A DNA stretch of 64,000 nucleotides from Bacteroidia bacterium (GCA_030427585.1 JAUIBW010000010.1:62001-126000), one strand, 5' to 3'; shown: positions 10,166 to 19,916, counted from the first letter of the stretch. Translations and numbers: made by a program. The notes: generated from the sequence alone by a model not told the origin.

Positions 10166-10193
10166 AAAAGAGTCACTTTTCAGTGACTCTTTT
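10166..10193 (+). terminator. Intrinsic terminator after purE
   Basis: A perfect 12-bp inverted repeat (aaaagagtcact / agtgactctttt) with a 4-base loop begins at the purE stop codon and ends in a T run. Confidence 0.9.
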
Positions 10194-10442
10194 GAATATC
10201 AGGTCTTACATAAGAATATAACAATATTTATTAACCAACTTAAATATATTACACAAAAAATTCATCGTAAGACCATTACTCTTAAAACCTACAACAAAGG
10301 TAAAACCTTACTTTAATTACACAATAAAAGTAATGCTAAAATATTTATAGTTTTCGATGAAATACATATTTAATCGATAAAAAACAATGATTAAGATTTA
10401 TTTAACATTTTTTTGATCGAAAAAACAGACAGTAAAACAATC

Positions 10443-10474
10443 TTTTTGCTAAAAAACCCGATTTTTAGCAAAAA
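10443..10474. repeat. Perfect 13-bp hairpin
   Basis: tttttgctaaaaa (10443-10455) is exactly complementary to tttttagcaaaaa (10462-10474) around the 6-base loop acccga. The stem is AT-rich. It stands directly before a second GC-richer hairpin. Confidence 0.6.
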
Positions 10475-10484
10475 ATAGAAGACA

Positions 10485-10510
10485 AAAGAGCTGCAAAAAT
10501 GCAGCTCTTT
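10485..10510. terminator. Terminator-like hairpin
   Basis: aaagagctgc (10485-10494) pairs perfectly with gcagctcttt (10501-10510) around the loop aaaaat. It resembles an intrinsic terminator. No protein gene ends just before it on either strand, so it may terminate an unannotated short transcript. Confidence 0.5.
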
Positions 10511-10741
10511 CGATATATTTGGTCTTTGCATTAGAACAATTATTTATATTCATACCCCAAATAAAAATAATCTTTTATTCTAAATACCAGACCATACTAA
10601 TAAACCTAATCAAATCTATTGGTATAAAATTTAGTTTAATGAAAAACGCCTATAACCTAGGCACATTTTTCGACAAAAGGCTTTTTTTTTCGATGTAAGA
10701 ACACATAACATAAAAAAATAAGAAGAAATCATTAATACACA

Positions 10742-12763
10742 ATGAACAATCCACTATTAAAATCATTTGATGCTGCTCCCTTTTCAGAAATAAGACCAGA
10801 TCATTTTTTACCGGCTATAAAAAACGGTATTTCTATTGCCAAAAAACAAGTTGATGCAATAGTCTCTAATTCTGAACCACCTTCATTTTCTAATACTATA
10901 GAAGCTCTAGAATATTGCGGAGAACTGCTAGATAGAGTAACCAGTGTCTTTTTTAATTTAAATAGCGCTGAGACTAATGAGGAAATTCAGAAAATAGCGC
11001 AAGAAGCCTCTCCCTTACTTTCAGAGTTTAGTAATGACATAGCACTTAATCTCGACTTATTTAAGAGAATCGAAGTAGTGTATACACAAAAAGAATCATT
11101 AGATCTTAATCCAGAACAATCTAGGCTTCTTGAAAAAAGATATAAATCATTCTCAAGAAATGGAGCTAATCTTCCTGATGAAAAAAAAGAAAAACTAAGA
11201 GAGGTTGATAAAGAGCTTTCGACACTAAGCCTAAAATTTGGCGAAAATGTCTTGGCCGAGACTAATAAATTTGAAATGTTGCTTACCGACGAATCTGATC
11301 TAGCTGGTTTACCAGAAGGAGCTAAGGAAGCAGCTAAATCTATGGCAGAAGCAAAAGGTAAAAAAGGATGGTTAATCACTCTGGATTACCCAAGTTACAT
11401 TCCTTTTATTACTTATGCCGATAATCGAGAGTTACGTAAAAAACTAGCTCTTGCTTTTGGATCCAAAGGGTTTCACAACGATGATCTTGATAACCAGAAA
11501 ATTGTTTTAAAAATTGCAAAGCTTAGACATCAGCGTGCTCTTCTTTTAGGATATTCTTCTCATGCAGATTACATTCTGGAAGAACGAATGGCAGAAACTC
11601 CTAATACTGTATTTTCTTTTTTAAATGAAATTTTAGAAAAGGCCAAACCTGCAGCAGAAAGAGAATTTAAACAATTAGCATCTTATGCTAAGGGATTAGA
11701 TGGGATTGATCACTTACAAAAATGGGATGGCGCTTACTATTCTGAAAAACTAAAACAAAAACTCTTTGACCTTGATGATGAGAAACTGAAACCTTATTTC
11801 AAGCTAGAAAATGTAATTGAAGGTGTTTTTACTATAGCGCATAAATTATTTGGCCTTCAGTTTAAAGAAGTTAATAATGTAGACAAATATCATGAAGAAG
11901 TAAAAACCTATCATGTTACTGATACTGAAGGTAATTTTGTTTCGTTGTTTTATGCCGATTTTCATCCCAGACCTGGGAAACGGAATGGTGCATGGATGAC
12001 ATCTTATAAATCGCAAATGAGGAAGAATGATAAAAACATAAGACCTCATGTTTCTATTGTTTGTAACTTCACCAAACCTACGCCTAGTAGACCATCTTTA
12101 TTAACGTTTAATGAGGTAACCACACTATTTCATGAATTTGGTCATGCACTACATGGTATGCTAGCCAATACTACCTACCCTGGTTTGTCGGGAACTAGTG
12201 TATACTGGGATTTTGTAGAATTACCTAGTCAAGTTATGGAAAATTGGTGTTATGAAAAAGAAGCTTTAGAGATTTTTGCAAAACATTATGAAACTGGTGA
12301 AGTAATTCCTATGAAATATGTAGAAAAAATAAAAGAATCTGCAACGTTTATGGAAGGTATGGCTACACTGCGTCAATTGAGTTTTGGACTACTCGACATG
12401 TCATGGCATGCACAAGATCCTAGCCATATAAAAGATGTAAAAACACATGAGAAAACTACTTTTTCGGCAACTTCTTTATATCCAAATGTAGAAGAAAACT
12501 GTATGAGCACAGCTTTTTCGCATATTTTTCAAGGAGGATATTCTGCTGGGTATTACTCTTATAAATGGGCAGAAGTATTAGATGCCGATGCTTTTGAATA
12601 TTTTAAAGAAAATGGAATTTTTAATCGTGAAATCGCTACCAAATTTAAAGATCATGTGCTATCTAAAGGAGGTACAGAAAACCCAATGACTCTTTATAAA
12701 CGTTTTAGAGGGAAAGAACCTAAGCCTGAAGCGTTATTAAAACGAGCAGGATTAATTAAATAA
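10742..12763 (+). CDS. M3 family oligopeptidase (peptidyl-dipeptidase Dcp/OpdA-like)
   Basis: A 673-residue zinc metallopeptidase of the M3 (thimet oligopeptidase) family, which cleaves short peptides. The signature HEFGHALHG starts at residue 464 (nt 12131), in the context TTLFHEFGHALHGML. The third ligand region, ELPSQVMENW, follows some 30 residues later. No signal peptide is apparent, so it should be cytoplasmic. Length fits the family. The gene is flanked by a structured upstream region and a terminator, so it is probably monocistronic. Confidence 0.95.
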   Translation: MNNPLLKSFDAAPFSEIRPDHFLPAIKNGISIAKKQVDAIVSNSEPPSFSNTIEALEYCGELLDRVTSVFFNLNSAETNEEIQKIAQEASPLLSEFSNDIALNLDLFKRIEVVYTQKESLDLNPEQSRLLEKRYKSFSRNGANLPDEKKEKLREVDKELSTLSLKFGENVLAETNKFEMLLTDESDLAGLPEGAKEAAKSMAEAKGKKGWLITLDYPSYIPFITYADNRELRKKLALAFGSKGFHNDDLDNQKIVLKIAKLRHQRALLLGYSSHADYILEERMAETPNTVFSFLNEILEKAKPAAEREFKQLASYAKGLDGIDHLQKWDGAYYSEKLKQKLFDLDDEKLKPYFKLENVIEGVFTIAHKLFGLQFKEVNNVDKYHEEVKTYHVTDTEGNFVSLFYADFHPRPGKRNGAWMTSYKSQMRKNDKNIRPHVSIVCNFTKPTPSRPSLLTFNEVTTLFHEFGHALHGMLANTTYPGLSGTSVYWDFVELPSQVMENWCYEKEALEIFAKHYETGEVIPMKYVEKIKESATFMEGMATLRQLSFGLLDMSWHAQDPSHIKDVKTHEKTTFSATSLYPNVEENCMSTAFSHIFQGGYSAGYYSYKWAEVLDADAFEYFKENGIFNREIATKFKDHVLSKGGTENPMTLYKRFRGKEPKPEALLKRAGLIK

Positions 12764-12773
12764 AAAATACCAT

Positions 12774-12811
12774 ACAAGGTCTGTTGAAGCAAAAGACTTA
12801 ACAGACCTTGT
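12774..12811. terminator. Intrinsic terminator after the M3 peptidase
   Basis: acaaggtctgtt (12774-12785) pairs exactly with aacagaccttgt (12800-12811), a 12-bp stem with a 14-base loop, immediately after the peptidase stop codon. Confidence 0.8.
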
Positions 12812-13258
12812 TTAGTAGTCCCATACATTCTTTATCAAATTATAATTATCGTTTTTTGTATATTAGAATTTCTAAAACACTGTTTTCGGGGTAGCAGAAT
12901 TAATTATAATTATGTAACTTCTTGTGTTTTATTTTTTTAAAACACTCTTAACTATATGTGTTCACCTAATTACACTCTAAAGTCAAAAAAACATAAACAA
13001 AAGGTATCATTTTTTTAATTTAAAATGTGTGCCGGTGAAAATTTACTTTTTCTCATAATTTCTACTTAAAATTAAGATTACTATTCTACTTTTAAATAGT
13101 TCTGTTTTCAAGGAAGCTTACATTGTTTTTTAAAGGTTATTTCTTGTTATTACTATATATTTTAGTAGGTTACTTAAGGTTTCATTTATTCATCAACAAT
13201 AGTTTAAAAACGGATTTAATAATTAACTTTGAGCTTTAGGTAAAAAACATATTTTATA
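12812..13258. other. Intergenic region upstream of the AraC-led accessory block
   Basis: No coding frame is visible. It contains a TCGGGGTA motif at 12886-12893 that recurs in two other intergenic regions of this window. A TAACTTTG -7 box at 13224-13231 is followed by a leader of about 24 bases before the AraC gene. Confidence 0.45.
13224..13231 (+). promoter_or_regulatory. -7 promoter box of the AraC-type regulator gene
   Basis: TAACTTTG fits the Bacteroidota -7 consensus TAnnTTTG. No clear TTG -33 element is seen at the expected distance, so an activator may be needed. Confidence 0.45.
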
Positions 13259-14281
13259 ATGTGGTCTAACATCATAAACGTCTTTACAATTTCTATTGAT
13301 TTAATTTTACTTTTTATACTTTTTACACTTCCAGCAAAAAAAGCAGAGAAAAATAAATCTTTAATACTTCTACTTAATGCCTTACTCATACATCTTTTGG
13401 CAGAGCAATTGCTAATTAAAAGTTTAATTTCAGTTTACTCATTTTCAATAATCACAGTTTCTATGGTCGTAATATATGGCCCTGCATTATATTCCTATAC
13501 AAGGAATCTTTATGGATTAAAAACAAAAGGTATGGGCTACCATATTTTTTTCTATGAATTAATATTAGTTATTATATGGTATACCAATCTAAAAACGGAT
13601 TATGTTTTTCCTCAATGGGCATACAGTCTTTATTACACCAGTATATTAATTATATATTTTTTATTTAGTCTTTCAGTAATTAAAAACAATAAGAAAGAAC
13701 TTAATAAAAATAATTCATGGTCCATATCCTTAGGAATTGGTTTTGGGATACTTGTGCTGTTGCAAATTATGGAAGCTTTATGGATAAATTTTGATAAGGT
13801 TTCGGCAGTCGAAACGGCTTATTTGTTTACAATGTTACAAAACGTTTCTTGTTGTGTTTTTATGTTAATGGCCATTAAACAAATAGTTACAAACCCTCAA
13901 TTATTTTCTGGAGTGCAACTACGAATTTTAAATTCATATAAAACAGGTATTAATACTCAAGAACTAAATCTGATTTTAGAATTTGTAAAAACAAAAAAGG
14001 CATATAAAGACTCTAAACTTAATCGTTACATTATTTCTGATGCTACCGGACTAAACACTAACTTAATTTCAAAAATTATCAATTCAGCTTTCGGAAAAAA
14101 TCTAAATGTGTGGATTAATGATTTTAGAATTGACGAAGCAAAAATTTTGCTTAAAGAAACTTCTTTAAGCATAAAGGAAATTTATTTTGAGGTTGGTTTT
14201 AATTCTAAATCGGCTTTCAATAATTCTTTTAAAAAGAAAGTGGGTCAAACTCCTTCAGAATACAGGTTAAGTCTCGACTAA
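13259..14281 (+). CDS. Membrane-embedded AraC family transcriptional regulator
   Basis: A 340-residue protein. The first ~220 residues contain about seven hydrophobic helices. The last ~95 residues form an AraC-type double helix-turn-helix (INDFRIDEAKILLKET, then IKEIYFEVGFNSKSAFNNSF and the terminal KKKVGQTPSEYR). This architecture is common in Bacteroidetes and suggests direct sensing in the membrane. It is the first gene of an accessory block on one strand (13.2-19.4 kb) with a 107-bp gap to the next gene, so it may control those genes. The signal it senses is unknown. Confidence 0.9.
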   Translation: MWSNIINVFTISIDLILLFILFTLPAKKAEKNKSLILLLNALLIHLLAEQLLIKSLISVYSFSIITVSMVVIYGPALYSYTRNLYGLKTKGMGYHIFFYELILVIIWYTNLKTDYVFPQWAYSLYYTSILIIYFLFSLSVIKNNKKELNKNNSWSISLGIGFGILVLLQIMEALWINFDKVSAVETAYLFTMLQNVSCCVFMLMAIKQIVTNPQLFSGVQLRILNSYKTGINTQELNLILEFVKTKKAYKDSKLNRYIISDATGLNTNLISKIINSAFGKNLNVWINDFRIDEAKILLKETSLSIKEIYFEVGFNSKSAFNNSFKKKVGQTPSEYRLSLD

Positions 14282-14388
14282 TCATTTCATAAACATTTAA
14301 TATCTTTTTTTAGTTCTGAATTACATTTCAGAACCATTACTATGTTTTTATTAGTTTTTTTTGAACTTTAAAAGTTAAGATAACTATT

Positions 14389-15273
14389 ATGAAATTCAAA
14401 TTAAACTTTTTACTTACATTAATATCATTAATAATGCTCAATTGTTCATCAGACGATTCAATTGACACTTCTCCAACAGCTCAACCATCAAGTGTTCAAG
14501 TTGTAACAATTGCCACTCTTAATGCCGCAGATGGCTTAGTGTTAGATCAATCTGGAAATATCTATGCATCCAATTATGGCAGTGATATTGTATATAAAAT
14601 TGATACTAGCAATAGTGTCACAACATTCATAAACAATCAAGATGGTGCAGCAGGTATGGTATATGACGATCAAGGATTCATGTATTTGGCAAGATATGAA
14701 AGTGCAGATATTGTAAAGATTTCTGCCGATGGAAATACTGTTGAAATCTATGCTTCAGCTGTGCCAGCTCCTATTGCATTAGATTTGGATTCTGAGGGTA
14801 ATTTGTATACCAATAACAATGTTAATAGTGCTATTACTAAAATTGATACAAATGGTAATAAAACTTCAATGAGTATAAGTCTATTTAACAATAGTAGCTT
14901 GACAATAGACGATAACGACAATATTTATGTATCTGATTATGATTCTGGAAAAATCATTAAAATAGATGCTAACACAAATCAAGAAAGTACATTTGCCAAT
15001 TTGCCAATTTCTGGTGGTGTAGGCTATATAGTTTATTCAAACGGAAATTTTTATGCAACAACCATTACAGATCAGTTAATATTCAAAATAAACCTTAATG
15101 GAGCGTATGAAGTTATAGCAGGCATTCAATCGCAAGCTGGTGTACAAGATGGTAGTGGCAATGTAGCTACCTTTAATAGACCAATTGGTATTGTAGCAAC
15201 GCCTAATGGAGAAACCTTATATGTAGCACAAAATGGAGGCTCTGGTGCTATCCGTATGATTACTGGATTTTAA
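14389..15273 (+). CDS. NHL/SMP-30-like beta-propeller lipoprotein
   Basis: A 294-residue lipoprotein. The signal peptide ends in LIMLNCSSDDS. The acidic SDD just after Cys resembles the flavobacterial lipoprotein export signal for surface display (inference). The mature part has repeated segments of the type GLVLDQSGNIYASNYGSD and LTIDDNDNIYVSDYDSGK, the repeat style of NHL or SMP-30/gluconolactonase beta-propellers. Enzyme activity cannot be read from the sequence. It is followed after 51 bp by a secreted amidohydrolase, so a role in binding or processing the same small molecule is possible. Confidence 0.8.
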   Translation: MKFKLNFLLTLISLIMLNCSSDDSIDTSPTAQPSSVQVVTIATLNAADGLVLDQSGNIYASNYGSDIVYKIDTSNSVTTFINNQDGAAGMVYDDQGFMYLARYESADIVKISADGNTVEIYASAVPAPIALDLDSEGNLYTNNNVNSAITKIDTNGNKTSMSISLFNNSSLTIDDNDNIYVSDYDSGKIIKIDANTNQESTFANLPISGGVGYIVYSNGNFYATTITDQLIFKINLNGAYEVIAGIQSQAGVQDGSGNVATFNRPIGIVATPNGETLYVAQNGGSGAIRMITGF

Positions 15274-15324
15274 AATAAAAATACAATGGGTTCTGCTCAT
15301 AAATTAATATTAACTCAATAAAAC

Positions 15325-16743
15325 ATGAAACTATTAAAATTATTTACTCTTTTCTCCATTTTAAACATAGGGTGTGTGTTTTCGCAAGAGATAATAATTA
15401 AAAATGCGAAAATAATTAATGTCGAGAAAGGCATTGTTGAGGGCTCTCGAAATATTTATATTGAAAATGGCCTAATAAAGAAAATAACCTACACCAATAA
15501 TAAATTAAATAACAATGCCAAGGTTATTGATGCTAATGGTAATTATATAATGCCTGGATTCATTGAATCCCATGTGCATGTTGCTATTGGTGCTGTAAAA
15601 CTTAAGTTTGAAAATAAGAAGCCTTTTTTAGCAGTTGACTTAATAGATGAAATACCAGATTTAACTCTCAAGTTAATGCTTTCTAATGGAATTACAAGTG
15701 CCAGAGACCCTGGCGGTCTTACAGAAGTTACGGTAAGAACGAAAAATAATGTCGAATCAGGCAAACTTCTTGGACCTGAGCTTTTTGTTGCCGGAAATAT
15801 TTTGGACACCCTAAAGTTTGAAAACCTTACTACTCAAATTAAAACACACAAGGATATTATAGATGAAATTAATAACCAAAAGAAAAAAGGAGTTGATTTT
15901 ATTAAATTATATACAAGTTTATCTCCTGAACAATTAGAAGTGGGAATTAATCATGCAAGAAAAATTGGACTCAAAAGCATCTCTCATTTACATACAACAT
16001 CTTGGACTGAAGCTGCGAAATTAAAACTGGATAATATTGTGCACATTATTCCTGGAAACGAGAGACTGTTGCCTAAAGATAAACGAAAAGAATACTTAAA
16101 ATATGCAAATTTAGGAGCTATAGCATTCTATAAATGGTTTGAGTATGTTGATTTAGAAAGTAAAGAAATAAGTGAAATGATAAAAGCTTTAAAAGATAAT
16201 AATGTCTCTGTAGACCCCACTCTTGTTCCATTTCACTCTGCTTTTTTTGGGGATACAGGAAATTATCAAAGCCAGGAATCACTTAAATATTTACCTAAAC
16301 CGTTGTTAGAGAATTGGAAAACTACATTTAATTTTAATTTGGGTTGGAAAGCAAAAGATTATGAAATAGCCCATAAGGTATGGCCGAAAGTTGAGCAATT
16401 AGTTAGAATGCTTCACAAAAACGGAATAATGCTTACGGCTGGGACAGATGCAAATAACCCATACATGGTTCCTGGTTTTAGTTATCATCAAGAATTACAA
16501 TTACTTAAAAAATGTGGATTATCTAACCAAGAAGTACTAAAAATAGCAATTATTAATGGTGCAAAACTTTTAGGTATTGAAAACAAGGTTGGTAAGGTTA
16601 AAAAAGGATATCAAGCAGACCTTATTATATTAAAAGAAAATCCATTAGAGGATATTACAAACACTAGTTCGGTTTACAAAGTAATTGTTAATGGTAAGTC
16701 ATATGAAAAAGAGGATATACTAAATGAACTTAAACGTAACTAA
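15325..16743 (+). CDS. Secreted amidohydrolase family protein
   Basis: A 472-residue metal-dependent amidohydrolase with an N-terminal signal peptide (about residues 1-21, ending VFSQ). Metal-ligand motifs are present in order: HxH at 83/85 (ESHVHV), the bridging Lys at 195 (VDFIKLYTS), His at 222/224 and 241, and Asp376 (TAGTDAN). This resembles the imidazolonepropionase-like or Xaa-Pro dipeptidase-like secreted amidohydrolases. The substrate is not predictable. It sits between a beta-propeller lipoprotein and a serine hydrolase lipoprotein, which suggests a periplasmic or surface catabolic set. Confidence 0.88.
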   Translation: MKLLKLFTLFSILNIGCVFSQEIIIKNAKIINVEKGIVEGSRNIYIENGLIKKITYTNNKLNNNAKVIDANGNYIMPGFIESHVHVAIGAVKLKFENKKPFLAVDLIDEIPDLTLKLMLSNGITSARDPGGLTEVTVRTKNNVESGKLLGPELFVAGNILDTLKFENLTTQIKTHKDIIDEINNQKKKGVDFIKLYTSLSPEQLEVGINHARKIGLKSISHLHTTSWTEAAKLKLDNIVHIIPGNERLLPKDKRKEYLKYANLGAIAFYKWFEYVDLESKEISEMIKALKDNNVSVDPTLVPFHSAFFGDTGNYQSQESLKYLPKPLLENWKTTFNFNLGWKAKDYEIAHKVWPKVEQLVRMLHKNGIMLTAGTDANNPYMVPGFSYHQELQLLKKCGLSNQEVLKIAIINGAKLLGIENKVGKVKKGYQADLIILKENPLEDITNTSSVYKVIVNGKSYEKEDILNELKRN

Positions 16744-16857
16744 AGTTTTCTAAAATAACACTTCAGTATACTTTATAGAAAAAACCAACCTCAAATAAAT
16801 ATTAAAATATATAAGATAAAAACTAATCCATCCACTGTAAAAATTCAAAATAAGAAC

Positions 16858-18069
16858 ATGAATACTAGAATCAGTAACATTTTAAGAGTAACAAGCTTAT
16901 TAACAATTTTATTTTTAATCTTGACTTCTATTGGATGCAATAAAGATGATAACCCGCTAACATCCATTAATAATCAACAACCTAACTCAGAAAACTCTTC
17001 GTATGACTATTCTATTCCTGAAGAAAAACAAGATGGTTGGTCAGTTGCAAGTGTTGAGAATGTTAACGTTGATAAGATGTTATTAGAAGAAGCTATATCA
17101 AAAATCGTTGATGGTAAATTCGTCAATATTTCTTCTGTTTTAATTGCTCGTGATGGTCAATTAATAGTCGATGAGCTGTTTCGAACAACTTTAGATAATA
17201 ATGATGCCGCAGTAAGCAATACCAACCTAAACATCCATACAATGCAATCAGCTACAAAAAGTTTTGCTTCTGCACTTATGGGTATTGCGATTGACAAGGG
17301 TTTTATAGACTCGATTGATACAAGTTTTTACAGTTTATTCCCAGAATACAGTGGTTTTGAAAACTGGAGTGATAGTAAAAGTGAGATAACTGTAGAAAAT
17401 GTTTTAACCATGCAACATGGTTGGCAATATAATGAGTGGGACTATCCGATAGAAAATGATCAAAACACACTATTTTTCATATACCGCAACTATTCTGACT
17501 TTGTAAAAGGATTGTTGGATCTACCTATGGGTTCTGACCCAGGTAAGTCTTTTGTTTATTCTACAATGGCTTCTCATGCGATAGGAGCCGCTATTAGTAG
17601 TAAATCCAATAAAAGTGTTCCCGATTTTGCACAAGAATATCTTTTCGGGCCTTTACAATTTGATACAACTTACTGGCTTTTTAGTCCAACTAATAGGGCT
17701 ATGACAGGATGTTGCTTATTTATCTCAGGAAGAGATATGATTAAACTTGGACAGCTCTATTTAGATAAAGGTAAATGGAAAGGAAAACAAATAATATCAT
17801 CCGATTGGATTGAAAAATCTATAACTAGAGCTGTCGATTTAAATCTAGGGTTTACAGATGGGTATGGTTATCAATGGTGGATGAAAGAATTTATAGTAAA
17901 CGGACAATCTGTAGACGCTTTTTTTGCGGCCGGTAATGGCGGTCAATTCATATATGTATTTCCAAGTTTAAATGCTGTGATTTCTTTTACTGGAGAAAAT
18001 TACGGTTCTCAAACTATGTATCAAGTCACATCCTTACTCGAAGATCACCTTTTAAAAGCTTTGAAGTAA
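16858..18069 (+). CDS. Beta-lactamase-fold serine hydrolase lipoprotein
   Basis: A 403-residue lipoprotein (signal peptide ending LTSIGCNKDD) with the class C beta-lactamase/esterase fold. The catalytic Ser-x-x-Lys is S131-A-T-K134 (MQSATKSF). The Tyr motif is Y234-S-T in place of the common Y-x-N. The C-terminal GNGGQ stands in the place of the usual H/K-x-G motif. Such proteins are usually esterases or peptidases rather than true beta-lactamases. The 114-bp gap to the amidohydrolase and the same strand suggest co-expression. There is no hint of resistance function. Confidence 0.88.
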   Translation: MNTRISNILRVTSLLTILFLILTSIGCNKDDNPLTSINNQQPNSENSSYDYSIPEEKQDGWSVASVENVNVDKMLLEEAISKIVDGKFVNISSVLIARDGQLIVDELFRTTLDNNDAAVSNTNLNIHTMQSATKSFASALMGIAIDKGFIDSIDTSFYSLFPEYSGFENWSDSKSEITVENVLTMQHGWQYNEWDYPIENDQNTLFFIYRNYSDFVKGLLDLPMGSDPGKSFVYSTMASHAIGAAISSKSNKSVPDFAQEYLFGPLQFDTTYWLFSPTNRAMTGCCLFISGRDMIKLGQLYLDKGKWKGKQIISSDWIEKSITRAVDLNLGFTDGYGYQWWMKEFIVNGQSVDAFFAAGNGGQFIYVFPSLNAVISFTGENYGSQTMYQVTSLLEDHLLKALK

Positions 18070-18172
18070 ACCTATCGCAAATCTTTACTTGTTGCCAAAA
18101 ATACATAAGCGTAATGCCGCTGAAAGGGATAAAATTAATAGAATCGAATTGGTAAAACTAAAAACGTTTGTA

Positions 18173-19366
18173 ATGATTAAAAAACGACTTCGCTCTAATC
18201 TCTTGAACTTGATTTTAATATTATTTGTTTTCAAGTATGATAATGTTAATGCACAAGAATATTATAGAACAATGCCATTTACGCATACGCCTTTGTATGC
18301 CTTGAAGGGAGCCTTCAAAACTTCTGGAGCTATCTATTCAATGGCTGTTTATAGTTTTAATAAAGAGAATAATAAGTTACAAAGTATTATTTACGAGTTA
18401 AATGGAAGGCCTAAACCATTTTATGACAACTACACTTCAAGTACTTTTGTTTTTGCATCAATAAATGAGTTTGAATATAAAGGAAATGAAATTATTGTTA
18501 AGCATTTTGACTATCTCAAAAGACCGTATAAAGATAAACCCACTACATCTAAATATCAATTAGATAATATGGGAAGGATTATTAAACTCGCCTATTTTGA
18601 TAATGATGGAAACGCAGCAGAATTAAATGGAATTCACAACTACAACTGGATATATTTTAAGAATAAAATAGGTGAGATTAGATATAACAAAGAAGGTACA
18701 ATACAGCCTATTAATAGTTGGTTTCCTTATGATTGGGCTCTTCTAGAATTTGATAGGGATAACAATCTCATATCAATCATCGAAACCGATGAAAACTGGA
18801 ATATTAAAGGCGATTCAGTTAAGATTCAATTTACTATCGAAAATAATGAAATTAAAAAGTGGGTTGCAATAAATACAAAAACAAGTCAAAAAACAAGTAA
18901 TACTGGCTCAGGCGCAAGTGAAACAAGACATGATTATGACTCAAACGGTTATTTAATTAGGACAAGATTCTTTGACACAAATAGTAATAGAATGAGATCT
19001 AAATGGGGGCACATGGGTTTTGTTAGGAAGTATAACGATTATGGCAACAGACTGAGTTATAATTTTATCGACGTAAATGACAAAAAAACAATATCGGCTA
19101 GAAAATACAGTGGGCAAAAGTTTGTCTGGGATTCAAAAGGGCTATATAGAATACTCACATATTATATAGATTCAGAAGGCAATCCAATGGTAAGGCCATC
19201 TGTTGGGTACTCTCAAATTGAATACATTTATAATTCTGATGGTGTAGAAATAGGTAGAGTGCTTAAAGATATTGAAGGAAACATTTTCTGCAAAGAAAAA
19301 CAGGAATCATTCATACTTTTAAAAAATCATGACAACAAGTTTAAAAAAATATATTTGTGTGAATAG
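18173..19366 (+). CDS. Secreted protein of unknown function
   Basis: I choose the ATG at 18173 because it opens a signal peptide (MIKKRLRSNLLNLILILFVF, ending NVNAQ). An earlier TTG at 18089 would add 28 charged residues before it. The 397-residue product is extracytoplasmic. It contains several motifs like YDSNGYLIRTRFFDTNSN and FVWDSKGLYRILTYYID, which resemble the short YD/WG-type beta repeats of bacterial secreted proteins. I do not recognise a family. It is the last gene of the accessory block and has no visible terminator. Confidence 0.7.
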   Translation: MIKKRLRSNLLNLILILFVFKYDNVNAQEYYRTMPFTHTPLYALKGAFKTSGAIYSMAVYSFNKENNKLQSIIYELNGRPKPFYDNYTSSTFVFASINEFEYKGNEIIVKHFDYLKRPYKDKPTTSKYQLDNMGRIIKLAYFDNDGNAAELNGIHNYNWIYFKNKIGEIRYNKEGTIQPINSWFPYDWALLEFDRDNNLISIIETDENWNIKGDSVKIQFTIENNEIKKWVAINTKTSQKTSNTGSGASETRHDYDSNGYLIRTRFFDTNSNRMRSKWGHMGFVRKYNDYGNRLSYNFIDVNDKKTISARKYSGQKFVWDSKGLYRILTYYIDSEGNPMVRPSVGYSQIEYIYNSDGVEIGRVLKDIEGNIFCKEKQESFILLKNHDNKFKKIYLCE

Positions 19367-19613
19367 CCTTGTTAAGATAATTTATTTGTTGAGCATTTAA
19401 AAATAAGACTTATATAAAACAAAAAATACTGATAATCATATAATTAATAGTGTTTTATTTCCTCTTGAAAAAGGTTTGTCGGGGTATAGAAATGATAATA
19501 TTATTCTTTTTTTTGAACTAAAGCCCATTAATATTAAAGCTCAAGAATAGCTATCTATTTTTAGAATTAAATAGTGTTATACCTAATTCATATTAATTAA
19601 ATTATTGTAAAAA

Positions 19614-19759
19614 ATGAAAAAACAATTTTAACTTTAGGGAAGGTCTTAAGTAAAACCTAGCAAAGAAGTATTAACGGTGGCAGGTACACAGAATGTAATT
19701 CTGATTCTGATTGCCTTAATAATATATCATGCTATTATTTTGCTTTGTATAAAAACTGA
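19614..19759 (+). pseudogene. Broken double-glycine leader, cysteine-rich peptide gene
   Basis: After an ATG at 19614 the A-run is one base short for the good frame. From 19622 the frame reads TILTLGKVLSKT, then TAG, then QRSINGG, then RYTECNSDSDCLNNISCYY to a TGA at 19757. The leader pattern (ILxLxGKxLxKxEQxxINGG) and the C-x5-C core match the intact peptide gene at 57216. Two lesions (a start-proximal frameshift and an amber codon in place of Glu/Gln) make expression of a normal peptide unlikely. Stop-codon readthrough would not repair the missing start frame. Confidence 0.7.
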
Positions 19760-19916
19760 AATATGTGCCTTTAAACAATTTTGTTAATACCTCTCTGATT
19801 GTCCTTTGTTAATGTGTAGATCATTTGTTCTCTTAAGAGTTCATAAATGTGAGATATCTATGCTTTATATAACTTCTGATCTCTTGGGGCAAACAATAGA
19901 AGTATTTTAATAATAA

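Larger units (their letters stand above)
10194..10741. other. Structured 548-bp intergenic region
   Basis: No open frame of coding quality is visible. The region is rich in inverted repeats: ggtcttac at 10202-10209 pairs with gtaagacc at 10267-10274; perfect hairpins lie at 10443-10474 and 10485-10510; and an imperfect hairpin at 10641-10671 is followed by nine T residues at 10682-10690. It may hold a small RNA or the 5' leader of the M3 peptidase gene. Confidence 0.45.

Noticed and set aside
16858-18069. Antibiotic-resistance beta-lactamase
   Set aside because: The SxxK motif is present, but the Tyr motif is Y-S-T and the protein is a lipoprotein next to an amidohydrolase; this fits esterase/peptidase relatives better.
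13259-19366. Genomic island with mobility genes
   Set aside because: The block looks accessory, but I see no integrase, transposase, tRNA or flanking direct repeats.
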